Assembly: GCF_019423325.1 (NCBI RefSeq)
Contig: NZ_JAHZBQ010000001.1
Coordinates: 248,001-312,000 of the forward strand
Source: Campylobacter sp.
GTDB taxonomy: Bacteria > Campylobacterota > Campylobacteria > Campylobacterales > Campylobacteraceae
DNA: 64,000 nt
Direction of reading: 5' to 3'
The notes below the pieces were generated by a model. The model searched no databases. It was not told where the DNA came from and worked only from the letters and a program-made list of their open reading frames with translations. Made by a program: the position numbers and the translations under genes. Shown in pieces: positions 34,725 to 43,431 of the stretch (position 1 is its first letter; each line of letters opens with the position of its first letter).

Positions 34725-35029
34725 AATTTTGCTCGGGCTTGTGAAATTTGCCTGCGCTTGCAAAATTTGCTCTTGAATTTAGCCGAGATTGTAAAATTTA
34801 CTCCGCGTTTGCACCAATGCTACAGCGCGGCTAAATTTACACTCGCTTGCGCACAGGTTGCGGCTCGCTACGGCTTTGACTCACCACGCTAAATTTTAAT
34901 TTGCCGCTTTATACTCGCTGCGCCGAAACACTTTGCGCTCTTGATTTTAAATTTTACGTAGAATTTAAAATTCCAAATATGCGGCGTAAGCCACAATGTA
35001 AAATTAGCGCGAGCGTAGCTCGCCCCTTA
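34725..35029. other. Gap without a recognisable gene
   Basis: About 305 bases of alternating AAATTT words and GC-rich pieces (TTGCAAAATTTGC, CGGCTAAATTTAC). No RBS-preceded frame and no RNA gene seen. Confidence 0.5.
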
Positions 35030-35120
35030 TAAGGCGTCGTCGGGGGATGGGTGGGGCTTGGGGCGGGAAGGGGAGCGACCTCGCAATCGGGGCTCCCTTC
35101 CCGCCCCAAGAGAAAGAAAT
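35030..35120 (+). repeat. GC-rich stem-loop element, copy 1
   Basis: Arms at 35057-35076 and 35091-35110: the first 16 bases of the left arm (CTTGGGGCGGGAAGGG) pair perfectly with the end of the right arm, then the stem continues across one bulged G. The loop contains CCTCGCAA. The flank 5' of the stem reads GCGTCG....GGGTGGGG. Very different from the AAATTT-rich surroundings. Confidence 0.75.
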
Positions 35121-35219
35121 CACAGCATAAATTTTGCAAGCTGTGAATTTATAGATGAAATGTTATTTTGTAAGTTTCTATAAAATTTTATGGATATAGG
35201 TTGGTGTCTGGGTGCATTA

Positions 35220-35300
35220 TACGTGATACTCGTAAGGGGGCGGCGCTCAGAGTTGCGAGGCACGCCCGCCCCCTTACCAACCCCCACCCGCGCGACGCTA
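35220..35300 (-). repeat. GC-rich stem-loop element, copy 2 (inverted)
   Basis: Arms GTAAGGGGGCGG (35232-35243) and its exact complement (35266-35277). Read on the minus strand it has the same layout as copy 1: GCGTCG, then GGGTGGGG, a G-rich arm, a loop with CCTCGCAA, and the C-rich arm. The arm sequences differ from copy 1 but still pair. Confidence 0.7.
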
Positions 35301-35454
35301 GCGGTGCGGACTGCGTCCGAGCATTTTTATTTTGCGGCTTCGCCGCAAGTTTTGATTTTAAAATTTCTTGTCGCAAAAATCGTAAAATTTTAATTGCACT
35401 ACAAATCGGCGCTGTATTTTGCTAAAATACCGATAAAATTTTAAAGGATGAAAT

Positions 35455-36168
35455 TTGGAAAATTTTGCTTTTCTTCTAAATTTAGTGATATTTTGCATCT
35501 TGGTTTTTATGTTTTTTAAGATGCGCAAAAGCGACGAGCAGGCTGGCAAGCCGCAGATCGCCACCGATATCACGCGGCTTAAAAGTATCGGCGAGCTGAG
35601 CGTTTTTAAAATTTACTCCAAAGAGATCGTCACACGCAAGCAAAACGTAGGCAGCGGGCTGCTGGGCTCGCTCGTCTCGCCGCTGATGACGAAAAAGCAG
35701 ATCGCCATCATCTTCGAGTTTGAGATCGAGTTCGTTTACGACCTGTTAAGCCCCGAGTTTGCGATACTGCCGCAGGGCGAGGATCGCTACGAGATCAAGA
35801 TGCCGCCGTGCAAATACAAATACTCGATCAAAGATATGAAAATTTATGACGAGAAAAACGCCAAGCTGCTGCCGTTTTTGCTGCCTGATTCGCTAAATGG
35901 GCTATTCGGCGCGAGCTTTGATGAAAGCGATAAAAACCACCTTATCGACGACGCCAAGGACGAGGTCAAGCAGCTCTCGCTAAAAATCATCAACGATCTT
36001 GGCGGCAAGATTCACAAATCCGCGACCGACACGCTGGAGGCGATCGCCAAGAGCTTCGGCGCGAAGGAGGTTGGATTTATCTTCCAGGACAAGGCGCTTC
36101 AAACGATCGATATAAGCTCCAGCGAGATCGCAATCGATAAATCGCTAAAATCGCAGATCGAGAAGTAG
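35455..36168 (+). CDS. Membrane-anchored DUF4230-like protein
   Basis: 237 residues. One N-terminal membrane helix (FAFLLNLVIFCILVFMFFKM, residues 4-23) and a soluble domain with LKSIGELSVFKIYSKEIVTR, which resembles DUF4230. It ends with an amphipathic helical region. The start is TTG at 35455 with AAAGGATG upstream; a nearby ATG at 35448 is in another frame and is not used. It abuts the next gene without a gap (stop 36166-36168, ATG 36169). The function of this family is not known. Confidence 0.7.
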   Translation: MENFAFLLNLVIFCILVFMFFKMRKSDEQAGKPQIATDITRLKSIGELSVFKIYSKEIVTRKQNVGSGLLGSLVSPLMTKKQIAIIFEFEIEFVYDLLSPEFAILPQGEDRYEIKMPPCKYKYSIKDMKIYDEKNAKLLPFLLPDSLNGLFGASFDESDKNHLIDDAKDEVKQLSLKIINDLGGKIHKSATDTLEAIAKSFGAKEVGFIFQDKALQTIDISSSEIAIDKSLKSQIEK

Positions 36169-36621
36169 ATGGAGCTTTTCAAAGCGCTTTTTAAAATTTA
36201 CTTCGCCCGCATGCTTGCGTTTATGGATGCCTGCGCAAGGGCTTGGCAGCGATTTTATGAGCCGATCAGGCTGCGCAAAGAGAAAAAGCGTCTGCGCGCG
36301 AAAGGCTATTTTACTGAGGATGCGACGTGGGCGGAGTTTTTTGCGGATTTTAAATTTTGCAAATGCTTCATCATCAAAAAAATCCTCTATCCAAACTTCT
36401 ATGCTATCAAAAACTCTATCAAATGGGAGACGGGCTCAAAGCGAGCTAGCTTTACGGTGGGTTCGTTTGCATACGACGAGATTGCGTGGGTGTGGGTGCC
36501 GCACGCCTTTGACGGCGGGCGAAAAAACGATCTAGCGAAGCTAAAAAATCTACTGCAAAAGATCCCCGCGCTGCACTACGAGCAGAGCGATACGGGGATT
36601 AAAATTTTCGGCTACGAGTAA
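36169..36621 (+). CDS. Unknown protein, partner of the DUF4230-like gene
   Basis: 150 residues, not recognised. The N-terminus is amphipathic and basic (LFKALFKIYFARMLAFMDAC, RLRKEKKRLRAKG), possibly membrane-associated; the C-terminal part looks like a small globular domain (ASFTVGSFAYDEIAWVWVPH). The ATG follows the previous stop directly, so translation is coupled and the two products may work together. Confidence 0.6.
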   Translation: MELFKALFKIYFARMLAFMDACARAWQRFYEPIRLRKEKKRLRAKGYFTEDATWAEFFADFKFCKCFIIKKILYPNFYAIKNSIKWETGSKRASFTVGSFAYDEIAWVWVPHAFDGGRKNDLAKLKNLLQKIPALHYEQSDTGIKIFGYE

Positions 36622-37288
36622 GGTAATTCGGCCGGCGAAAATTTGGTGATGAAATTTGGTGATGCGCTCGCGCCGAGAAATTTCACGCATTCGCTGCGAA
36701 ATTTCGATACGTTAACGCCTCGTACATGCACGTTTGCTCGGCGTGAAATTTGCACGCTCTGGGCTGCTGCGAAATTTCGCGCAAATACCCGCTGCATAAA
36801 TTTGATGCAAAAAGCGGGCTTGCATTTTGCGCGTAAATTCTGCGCGAGCGTGCGTCTGTGCGTGGGATTTGCGCGCGGCAGTTGTTTTTGGTGCGGCGTC
36901 TTGCGGATTTAAATTTATGCGCTCAATCGCGTCGTATTTTTGATACGCGGCACGGCACGGAATTTTGCCGTTTAGGAAGCGCGCCGTGCGGCAAATTTCG
37001 CAACAGAAAATGTCGCATCAATTTCGCCGCATTCAAATTTCGGCAGGTAAAATTTGCCTTGCGGCATCGTGTCGCGCAAAAATTCGCCGATCGCGGCGCA
37101 AAAACAGACGCGCTCAATTTCGCGGTAGAGATTTCGGCGCGACACAATTTGTAAGCGTAAAATTTACCGCCTGTTTTCATTGCGTTGGCGTGAGCCGACT
37201 TGAAGCGCGGCACAATTTGTGGATGCGAGACTGCGCCGCAGCGGTTCCGGCGATGCGGCAGATGTAAATTTAAAAATAAAGAGCAAAA
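36622..37288. other. Gap without a recognisable gene
   Basis: About 665 bases. AAATTTCGC, GAAATTTG and TAAATTT words recur every 15-30 bases between GC-rich spacers. Frames are open on both strands only because the words avoid stops; the translations are Arg/Cys/Ser-rich and unconvincing. Confidence 0.5.
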
Positions 37289-39036
37289 ATGGTTCAACTA
37301 CTACTTGATAAAGCGAGGGCTCTGCTTGCGCCCGCGCCGAAATTTTATTTCGGCCTATGCGGCGCGGTGGGTGTATTTTGGCTCGTCGTCGCGCTTAATT
37401 TGATCGTTTGCGCGGCGCGGGCGTATTACTTTTACGGCGTGGAAGATCGCATATTTTCGCGGATCTTTGAGGATTTTTGCTGCATTTTGATCATAAATTT
37501 GCTCATCTTTCATCTCTGCTTCGTCGTTTTTAGAAGATTTTTCGGGCTTGCCGCTCTGTTTGTGCTAGCGATCAATACGCTTTGTGCGGCTATCTCGCTC
37601 TTTTTGGTCGTTTTTTTTCGACTCCGCTTTTAACGTCGTCGCGCTCGATGCGATAATCCACACCGACGCGAACGAAAGTAAGGAATTCGCCGCGCAATTT
37701 CTCAGCGCGGGCGTGATCTGCTCTTTGCTCGCATTCGCGACCGCGACGTTTGTCGCGCTGAAGTTTAAAAAAAAGCTCGTGCAGCGCGAGGCTGCGAGCC
37801 GCATTTAGCGTGATCTATCCGATTTGTGTGGTCATTTTTTGCATTTTTACGGCGACCAAAATCGCAAGCGGTGGCGAGCGTTATCGCGCGACGCTCGGCA
37901 CATACGCTCCGCTTGAGTTCGCGTTCGTCGTAAAAGATTATCTCGGCGATGCAAATTTCCTTGCCGATCTGCAAAGCATCGAGCGTGGCTACGACGAGGC
38001 GAAGCGGGCGAATTCCGCGCTTGATTTTAACGCAACGCAGATTAAAAACGTCGTGCTGATTATCGGCGAGAGCCTGCAGCGCGGCCATATGTCGCTTTAC
38101 GGATACGGCAAAGATACGACGCCTTTGCTAAACGATCTGCAGCGGCGGGGGCTGCTTATTAAATTTAGCGATACTGTTTCGTGCTACGGCGCGACCAATC
38201 CCGCGCTGATGCGGATACTTAATTTCAGCGACTACGAAAGCGAGCGCGAAAGGCCGTGGTTTGAGAGCCTTAGCATTATCGATATGTTCGCGCTGAGCGG
38301 CTTTCGCACGATGTGGATCAGCAATCAAGAAGCCTTCGGCAAATTTGCCCTTAGCGCAAAAAGTGCCGCCGATCGCGCCGAAAAAAAGCATCTTTCTTTC
38401 CACAAGCGATCAGCTCGATAGCATGCGAGTCGCGCACGACGGCGCGCTGCTGCCGATCATCAAAGAGGCGAAAAAATCGCAGCGCGAGCGAAATTTCTAC
38501 GTCGTGCATCTCATGGGAAATCATATGGACTATAAAAAACGCTATCCCGAGGAATTTGATAAATTTAAAAGCGACGATATCGCCTTACCGTTTACGCAAA
38601 AGCAAAAGGTCGCCCTCGCGTGCTGCGATAACAGCGTGCTGTATAACGACTACGTGGTGAATGAAATTCATCGGATGAGGACAGCCTCATCGTCTATCTC
38701 AGCGATCACGGAGAGAATATCTATGAGCAAAACGGCCTCATCGGGTACAACATCAATACCCGATTCACCTACGAAATTCCGCTGCTTTTCATCGCTTCAA
38801 AAAGCTTTATCGCCGATCATGCGGAGCTTTGGCGGCGCATAGGCGCGGCGAAGGACGAGCCTTTTATGAGCGACGATCTGGCTCACGTGCTCGCCGATAT
38901 TTTAGGCATAGAGCCGCTGCAGTTTAACGTGCGCAAAAGCCCGCTGCGCGATGAATTTGACGCTTCGCGCAGGCGAATGACGAACGGGGTGGATTACGAC
39001 GAAAATTTAAAAGGTAGGGGAGGATACGGGCGGTAA
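37289..39036 (+). pseudogene. EptA-type phosphoethanolamine transferase, broken by four frame changes
   Basis: Five consecutive open pieces in changing frames together read as one ~580-residue alkaline-phosphatase-superfamily protein. N-terminal membrane helices (LIINLLIFHLCFVVFRRFFG and further) are followed by VALDAIIHTDANESKEFA, the catalytic region VVLIIGESLQRGHMSLYGYG with a candidate nucleophile Thr in SCYGATNPALMRIL, NFYVVHLMGNHMDY, and LIVYLSDHGENIYEQ. Breaks lie at T8 (37611-37618), A8 (37767-37774), A7 (38381-38387) and near GG at 38673-38674. Removing one base at each of the first three and adding one at the last restores a single frame. The family adds phosphoethanolamine to lipid A or other surface targets. 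Decay, phase variation or sequence error are all possible. Confidence 0.8.
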
Positions 39037-39535
39037 ACGGCTCCGCGCCGAAATTTAAGGCTTTACGCGCCGTATTGCTTCCGATGCCGTCTACGATCGG
39101 GCCGGCTCGAAGCTGCACTTGATTTTGCCGCGAGCGTCAAATTTAACGCCAGTATTTTCGGCGCGAAGCGACCGTCTAACGCAATCGCGCTCGGAAATTT
39201 ACCAATATCGCGGAGCATTTGCTACGAGCCCGCAGCATCAATTCGGCGTTACCGTTGCGCTGCAAATTTATGCGCCGGCGTGATGCTAAATTCGTTTCTT
39301 GAGGATGGGCGATTTTTGCGATTTCACAATGTAAATTGAGCGAAATTTATTGCGTTTGTGCTTTAAATTTACGCCGCAAAACGAATATTTTTTAATGCTA
39401 CTTTAAAAATTTAATAGTTAATAATTCTTTAATATTGATAGGAGTATAATACATTTCAAATTTTAGCGTGCAAAAGCGTCGCTAAATTGAGTTCGCTTGC
39501 CGCTATTTCATCTCGCATTTATGGAGGAGTTCAAA
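39037..39535. other. Upstream region of the autotransporter gene
   Basis: About 500 bases, no gene seen. The last part is AT-rich and carries the promoter annotated separately. A GGAGGAG ribosome site lies just before 39536. Confidence 0.5.
39445..39450 (+). promoter_or_regulatory. -10 box of the autotransporter gene
   Basis: TATAAT preceded by GGAG and a run of A/T; 86 bases upstream of the chosen start, leaving a fairly long leader. Confidence 0.5.
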
Positions 39536-41686
39536 ATGCACAGTAAAACTATCGGCGCGAGTTTATCTTTGGCGCTCGCCGGTCAACTTTACGCCATACC
39601 CGTTGCGAATCCGCTTACGATCGATAAAACCACGGATTTAAATAATTACGACGTCTATGAAAAAGACGTCGACGACGGAACCCTAACGGTAAAAAATCCG
39701 ACCGTCGCGCAGATAATTACGCTCGATAGCCAACCGAGCGATAATTCCCCGTTGAATAATATCATCGTAAATAGCGCCACGGCAGCCGATCAGACGCTTA
39801 AGGGCAATGCTTTGACGATGAACGCCGGTACGCTCAATAGTATAAACGTAGCTTCCTCGCAGCAGGACGGTACCGTATTTAGCGAAAATACGCTGAATCT
39901 AAACGGCGGTGAGCTCAGGAAAACGCATCTCGTTGAATCAAACGGTAGAGCTACGGCTACGAAAAATGTCTTAAATTTAAACGGCACTATGATTTATCAC
40001 GGTCTTTCGGTTGTAGATATCAATGGGGGTGCGGCGAATGAAAATACGCTTAATATCAACGGTACCAAAGGCGAACGTTTAACGACTACCTTTACCGCTG
40101 CGTATCTCGGCAATAGCGGTACCGCCGATGGTAACGTTTTAAATATCAACGGCGGCACGATCGGCGATTCGTTGAGCGCTATGCGGGCCGCATTTGCATG
40201 GGGAAATAGTAAGCTTACGAACAACGTCGTAAATCTCAAAGATGCGGACGATCTTCGCGGTAGGATAGACGTTGCAAATATAATGTGGGCGCACGACGGT
40301 GCGGAAGCGAGAGATAACGTGCTTAACGTATATGTCCGCGATAAAGATTGGAGCCGATTGGATCTCTGCGTCGCATTCGGTCGGGAAAACCAAAAATTAA
40401 GCGGCAACACTTTCAACGTCTACGGCAAAAACGATACGTTTAAATCGATCGCGGGCTTTGAAAAACTCAATTTCTATCTAGCCGCGGATACCGCAAACGA
40501 CGAGACGATTTTAAATTTAGTAAGCGGCGAGCTAACCGATATAAGCAAAGCGACTATCGGCGTGGGTATAGCAAACGGAGCGGATAAGCTCAAATCGGGC
40601 GATCGCGTAAATCTCATAAAAACCGCAAGCGGGATAAAATTCGGCGATATGGCTAACCGCTCCGAACAGTTAGTTCAAAGCGGGCTTTCGACTGCCTATA
40701 CATTCGCCTTGCGTAGCGCTAACGACGATAAAGACCTGATCGCCGACGTAACCAAAATCACGATAAATCCCGATCCGCAGCCTCTGCCGAATTCTGATCG
40801 AATCGGAGCGAAGCTAATGGCGCAAAATAAAAATACGCTGGAAACCGGTGCCGCGGTGCTAGGCGCGATAAATCAAAGCGACGATATCCTTTCGGGAATA
40901 ACGGATACCGCAGACGGAACGTTTGCGTATGCGGGAGGTTTTAATATGCGCTACAATTCCGGCTCCTATGTAGAAAACAAAGGTATCTCCGTGCTCGCAG
41001 GAGCGATGGGCCGTATTGGGGACGGCGCGAGCCTGGGAGGATACGTAGAAACGGGCGGCGGTAAATATGAGAGCTTCAATGATTTCGCCGTCAAAGGCAG
41101 CGGCGATCTCAAATACGCGGGGGCGGGCATTGTGAGCGAATTCGACTTGGCGGAAAATTTCTATGCCAAATCGGGAGCCAAAATCGGTCGCATCAAATCG
41201 GACTACGAGGCTTCTCTGGCCTCGGGAAGGGCCGAATACGACGTAACGAGAACCTACTACGGGGCAAATTTAGCCCTCGGCAAGATTTTCGAGCTGAGCG
41301 CTAATCTCAATGCGGATGTTTATGTCAAGGGCTTTTATACGCATATCGATTCTAAGAAAACGGAGGTCTTGGGCGAGGGCATCAAGCTGGAGGGTATCGA
41401 TTCTGTAAGAAGCAGGGCAGGCGCTCGATTTAATTTCGACGTAAGCGATAACGTGGAGCTTTTCGCGGGAGCCGCTTTCGAGCGAGAATTTAAAGGCAAG
41501 ATCGGCGGCTATAATAGTACCTACGCTATGGATATTGATGCCGCGAGCGTCAAGGGCAATACCGCTATCGGCGAGATCGGCGCGAAGTATTCGAGCGGCA
41601 AGCTGGATACTTCCTTGAAACTAGAGGGTTTAAGCGGCAAGAAAGAAGGGATCAACGCGGGATTGCGCTTCGTTTATAAATTTTAA
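39536..41686 (+). CDS. Autotransporter with outer-membrane beta-barrel domain
   Basis: Start chosen at 39536: GGAGGAG lies eight bases upstream and the product begins with a signal peptide (MHSKTIGASLSLALAGQLYA); an ATG at 39497 would add 13 residues ahead of it. About 716 residues. The passenger (to ~residue 430) is built of short beta-solenoid-like repeats with N.LN.NGG patterns (ENTLNLNGGELRK, ENTLNINGTKGE, GNVLNINGGTIGD). From about residue 465 comes a barrel of alternating strands (FAYAGGFNMRYNSGSY, YYGANLALGKIFELSANLNA) ending in aromatic GLRFVYKF, the usual sorting signal with C-terminal Phe. Type V secretion is expected. No protease or adhesin motif is visible in the passenger. Confidence 0.88.
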   Translation: MHSKTIGASLSLALAGQLYAIPVANPLTIDKTTDLNNYDVYEKDVDDGTLTVKNPTVAQIITLDSQPSDNSPLNNIIVNSATAADQTLKGNALTMNAGTLNSINVASSQQDGTVFSENTLNLNGGELRKTHLVESNGRATATKNVLNLNGTMIYHGLSVVDINGGAANENTLNINGTKGERLTTTFTAAYLGNSGTADGNVLNINGGTIGDSLSAMRAAFAWGNSKLTNNVVNLKDADDLRGRIDVANIMWAHDGAEARDNVLNVYVRDKDWSRLDLCVAFGRENQKLSGNTFNVYGKNDTFKSIAGFEKLNFYLAADTANDETILNLVSGELTDISKATIGVGIANGADKLKSGDRVNLIKTASGIKFGDMANRSEQLVQSGLSTAYTFALRSANDDKDLIADVTKITINPDPQPLPNSDRIGAKLMAQNKNTLETGAAVLGAINQSDDILSGITDTADGTFAYAGGFNMRYNSGSYVENKGISVLAGAMGRIGDGASLGGYVETGGGKYESFNDFAVKGSGDLKYAGAGIVSEFDLAENFYAKSGAKIGRIKSDYEASLASGRAEYDVTRTYYGANLALGKIFELSANLNADVYVKGFYTHIDSKKTEVLGEGIKLEGIDSVRSRAGARFNFDVSDNVELFAGAAFEREFKGKIGGYNSTYAMDIDAASVKGNTAIGEIGAKYSSGKLDTSLKLEGLSGKKEGINAGLRFVYKF

Positions 41687-42321
41687 GCGGCTAAAGTATG
41701 CTCTAGCCTGCGTCGGTGCAATCAAAGGGCAGGATTGAAATTGAAATCGGAGCTTTTAAATTTAGGTATAAAATCAAATTTTTTAGCTGCATACTATTGA
41801 AAAAGATTGGGCTTGCCGAGCGCATCGTCTCGAGAGCGCAAACGACGGATAAAATTTCGTTTGGATACGAGCCGATATGCCTGCAAAAGGCGTATGCATT
41901 GAATTTGAAACGCCCGCTTTCATTATGCGCGATGAAGATATTTTAAACTCAAGGCATCGTAACGTCGCGATGTAAATCTCAATAGTCGCGTCGTAGCAAA
42001 GTTTGCAAACCTTTCGCGGCGCATTTTTCGCTACAATTTACAAAACGGCGTCAAAAAAAGCGAGCGTCTTTGGCGCAGACGCTTGCTAGGTCCCTGCTAC
42101 GCCGCGTTTGCAAACGCCGTCGCCGATACGCTCGGGCTGAGCGGCGCGCAACGAGGATTTAAAATTCCAAACTCCGCCTTTGCAAGATGAAATTCCGCGC
42201 TTATTTCGTCGCACCGTAAATTTTAAAATGTGCGAAATTGTACCGCTTAGGCGATCGAAAAACAATCGCAATGCGGCGATTCAAATTTAAACCTCTCGCG
42301 TAAAATCGTCGCCCTGCGCGC
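41687..42321. other. Gap without a recognisable gene
   Basis: About 635 bases. A 76-codon frame at 41716 has no clear RBS. A small hairpin AGCGTCT/AGACGCT lies at 42063-42083 with no T-tract. AAATTT words recur in the second half. Confidence 0.45.
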
Positions 42322-42912
42322 CTAATGCCACAGATCCTGCGAGCTTGCGGAGCTTTTCATACTAGGCCAGGCAAGGAGCAGCACCGCAGGCGCCAAGGGC
42401 TCGAATAACAAATTCGCTAGCGCCATGTATTTTACGACGCTTGGGGTGATGAGGGGCGGCGCGAGTACTTGCAGCATGCCGTAGATGATGTCTGCGGCGA
42501 CATCAACGATTAGCAGCGCGGTGTATACGGCAAAAAGCTTGCATCCGGTAGCGGCGCGCAACTTAAAATTTATAACTATCCAAGCGATCGTAACCGCAAA
42601 TATCAAATACGGCACGTATATTTGCAGCCTATTACAATCACATCTTCTGAGTATATAAATGGCTGAAAAATATAGTAGCGCCGCAAGCGCAATGCTGTAA
42701 GCGTATTTGAAGATTATAAAAACCTGCGGGCCCGTGATATTTTGGATGTTTTTAAGCGCGTGGTAAAGGAATGTGAAAGCAAAAATCCACACTAAGATTT
42801 GAGAATCCAGGTACGCGATCTCGCCTTTTATAGAATACGCCACGCTCGCGACCAGTAGGCAGAGCGCGCCGAGCGTGCCTTGCAGCTTCGCTCTTTGAAA
42901 ATCTTCGTTCAT
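42322..42912 (-). CDS. Multi-pass membrane protein of unknown function
   Basis: 196 residues with about six hydrophobic segments, for example LGALCLLVASVAYSI, ILVWIFAFTFLYHAL, YAYSIALAALLYFSAIYIL, YVPYLIFAVTIAWIVI, LFAVYTALLIVDVAADIIYG and PLAPAVLLLAWPS. Not recognised. It stands alone, with long non-coding stretches on both sides, on the strand opposite to the autotransporter. Codon use is like the core genes. Confidence 0.6.
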   Translation of the reverse strand: MNEDFQRAKLQGTLGALCLLVASVAYSIKGEIAYLDSQILVWIFAFTFLYHALKNIQNITGPQVFIIFKYAYSIALAALLYFSAIYILRRCDCNRLQIYVPYLIFAVTIAWIVINFKLRAATGCKLFAVYTALLIVDVAADIIYGMLQVLAPPLITPSVVKYMALANLLFEPLAPAVLLLAWPSMKSSASSQDLWH

Positions 42913-43431
42913 TTTATACTTTTAAATTTTAATGTGCGGCTCGCTACTTGCACTGTGCAGATGAACGGCGGGCGATGCTTTGATTATCGCCGCGTGGGCT
43001 TTAAATTTAGCCGCTGCGAATTTTAATTTTACGCCGCCGTGCATACTTCGTACTTTACATCGCTGTGAATGATTTAAACTCAGCACACCGCCGAATATCT
43101 CATCCTTGGGCTACTGCCGCGAATTTTATTTAGTTCCGCCGTTACGAGTGCTTTTAATTTAACGCCGTATTTACCGCAAATTTTACTTTGCCGCCGCCGC
43201 TCGCGTAATACGTTTTTGAAATGGGATTTTACGCAAATTCTGTTTAAAATGGATTTAACTTTTTAAATTTAAAAGCAGCGGAGCAGCTTAAAATTTATAA
43301 CTATCCAAGTGCCATTACTATAAGCATTAAAAACGCTTATTTTTGATTTTTAAATTTGAGCTGTTTTTAGTAAATTTTGCTTACAAATTTTGTATAATTT
43401 TTAAAATTTTATCTCGAAAAGAGGAGCGAGT
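42913..43431. other. Gap ahead of the ankyrin lipoprotein gene
   Basis: About 520 bases, repeat-rich; no gene seen. A short piece at about 43288-43304 (CTTAAAATTTATAACTATCC) repeats a stretch inside the preceding minus-strand gene near 42561-42580, suggesting a small duplication. Confidence 0.45.
43393..43398 (+). promoter_or_regulatory. Extended -10 box of the ankyrin lipoprotein gene
   Basis: TGTATAAT, 33 bases before the ATG; a GAGGAGCGAG RBS follows. Confidence 0.55.

Noticed and set aside
34954..35425. Short open frames across the two GC-rich stem-loops
   Set aside because: The Pro/Gly/Arg-rich translations follow from the G- and C-rich arms; the elements make sense as structured DNA or RNA, not as proteins.
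41716..41946. 76-codon frame after the autotransporter gene
   Set aside because: No RBS and a composition typical of translated AAATTT filler.
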